Shown here piece by piece: positions 21,562 through 22,181 of a stretch of 22,181 bases of DNA (its first letter is position 1; each line of letters opens with the position of its first letter). The stretch spans positions 13,540 through 35,720 of the forward strand of contig JAKJCD010000004.1 of the NCBI GenBank assembly GCA_022706625.1, given 5' to 3'. Made by a program: the position numbers and the translations under genes. The notes below the pieces were generated by a model. It was not told where the DNA came from and searched no databases. It saw only the letters and a list, made by a program, of their open reading frames with translations. The DNA is from Bacillota bacterium (GTDB lineage Bacteria > Bacillota > Clostridia > Peptostreptococcales > Anaerovoracaceae).

Positions 21562-22181
21562 TGCAGACTCGGCGTTGTCAAGAAGGTATTCGGGGATACT
21601 GTCACCGTATTCATCCAAAATTCGATGCTCGTATTCTTTCAATAAAAGATCTACAATTTTGTCATAGCTCATTGTGCCCTGAGACTGTGCATTGGCCGCC
21701 AGGTACTTATCGTTGGCCTTTTTAGCTATTGAAGTGACCCGGGCGGTGTGGCTGTTCCAATAATCCCTGCTTACATTTATTTCTTTGCGTACCTGCTCGG
21801 GGATCCTCAAGCAGATATCATTGTAAATGAGCGGATCTACGTTATTGTAAAGCTCTTTTAAGGTATAAAGGAAGGCATTTAGCGTGCTGCTGTATCGGAA
21901 CTGGGTTGACTCAGAGTTTATCCCTGCCAGATAAGCTATGAATCCGGCTTCGTCCTCTCGCATAAAACCCTTTAAATGAGCCAGCTCGTGGCATACAGTA
22001 TATGGGATGTGGTATGCTGCGATATCCCGGTTGTAATTTGCCTCCATAGTGAAAGGAGAAAAAATGCCGGTGATACCCAAATATGACATGGCTTCAGAAA
22101 AGAAGACAGGCTTCGGTGACGGATAATAGCCGGAAAGGGAGGGGTAGCGGTCTTCCAGTTCCCTCATCCCTTTCGTGGCGG
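21550..22181 (-). CDS. DUF3810-like zinc metalloprotease (5' truncated by the window)
   Basis: The frame stays open to the right edge (codons for A-T-K-G before the Met at 22167), so the N-terminal part, which in DUF3810 proteins holds membrane segments, is probably outside. The visible part has SPKPVFFSEAMSYLGITGIF, then IPYTVCHELAHLKGFMREDEAGFIAYL: HELAH is an HExxH zinc site and the following Glu residues could supply the third ligand. This fits a membrane-anchored peptidase acting outside the cytoplasm. The substrate is unknown. It lies upstream of the glycosyltransferase on the same strand, 36 bases away. An internal start at 22167 is possible but has no good binding site. Confidence 0.8.
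   Translation of the reverse strand, partial: ATKGMRELEDRYPSLSGYYPSPKPVFFSEAMSYLGITGIFSPFTMEANYNRDIAAYHIPYTVCHELAHLKGFMREDEAGFIAYLAGINSESTQFRYSSTLNAFLYTLKELYNNVDPLIYNDICLRIPEQVRKEINVSRDYWNSHTARVTSIAKKANDKYLAANAQSQGTMSYDKIVDLLLKEYEHRILDEYGDSIPEYLLDNAESAELN

Overview
The window reads as a chromosomal segment from an anaerobic Gram-positive bacterium of the class Clostridia. The evidence is strong GGAGG-type ribosome binding sites, sigma-A type promoters, a biotin-dependent decarboxylase Na+ pump typical of anaerobes, a PPi-type phosphofructokinase, a formate channel and a DUF3787-like small protein. It is compact and mostly housekeeping. I see no rRNA, tRNA, CRISPR array, intact insertion sequence or prophage. 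Both ends cut a gene: ftsH on the left and a DUF3810-like metalloprotease on the right.

Positions 1-6408 (all +) hold the 3' part of ftsH, a PucR-type regulator, and a four-gene cluster (mmdA, D, C, B) for a membrane-bound, biotin-containing, Na+-pumping acyl-CoA decarboxylase, most likely methylmalonyl-CoA decarboxylase. The cluster ends in an intrinsic terminator. Positions 6564-11281 (+) are information processing: dusB, greA, lysS and asnS. A strong promoter for greA sits at the end of dusB, and a REP-like hairpin lies before asnS. Positions 11311-12191 hold two overlapping half-size nucleoside-recognition (Gate) membrane proteins. Then come an EF-G-like GTPase with its own promoter and terminator, and radA. 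The phosphofructokinase gene is convergent with radA, 4 bases away, and its likely terminator lies inside the radA coding sequence.

The only long gene-free stretch is 17002-17640. It contains the most unusual non-coding structure of the window. There are three copies of a two-part motif (AAATCAGCTAAA, 18-19 bases, TGTGTATAAC), a perfect 16-base inverted repeat with a one-base centre, and four sites matching the DnaA box TTATNCACA, laid out almost symmetrically about position 17270. It could be a DnaA-binding locus or a small palindromic (MITE-like) element. Several genes here (ftsH, dusB, greA, lysS, radA) belong to families that lie fairly near the origin in Bacillus, which makes the DnaA idea worth testing.

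Positions 17641-19343 hold folD and a formate/nitrite-type channel, which look co-transcribed and point to formate-linked one-carbon metabolism. This FolD lacks two residues of the usual cyclohydrolase active site. Next are an orphan holin-like membrane protein and a short DUF3787-like protein. On the minus strand are a GT4 glycosyltransferase with an unusual C-terminal 18-residue repeat and the truncated metalloprotease.

All assignments come from reading motifs by eye. No database search was run.
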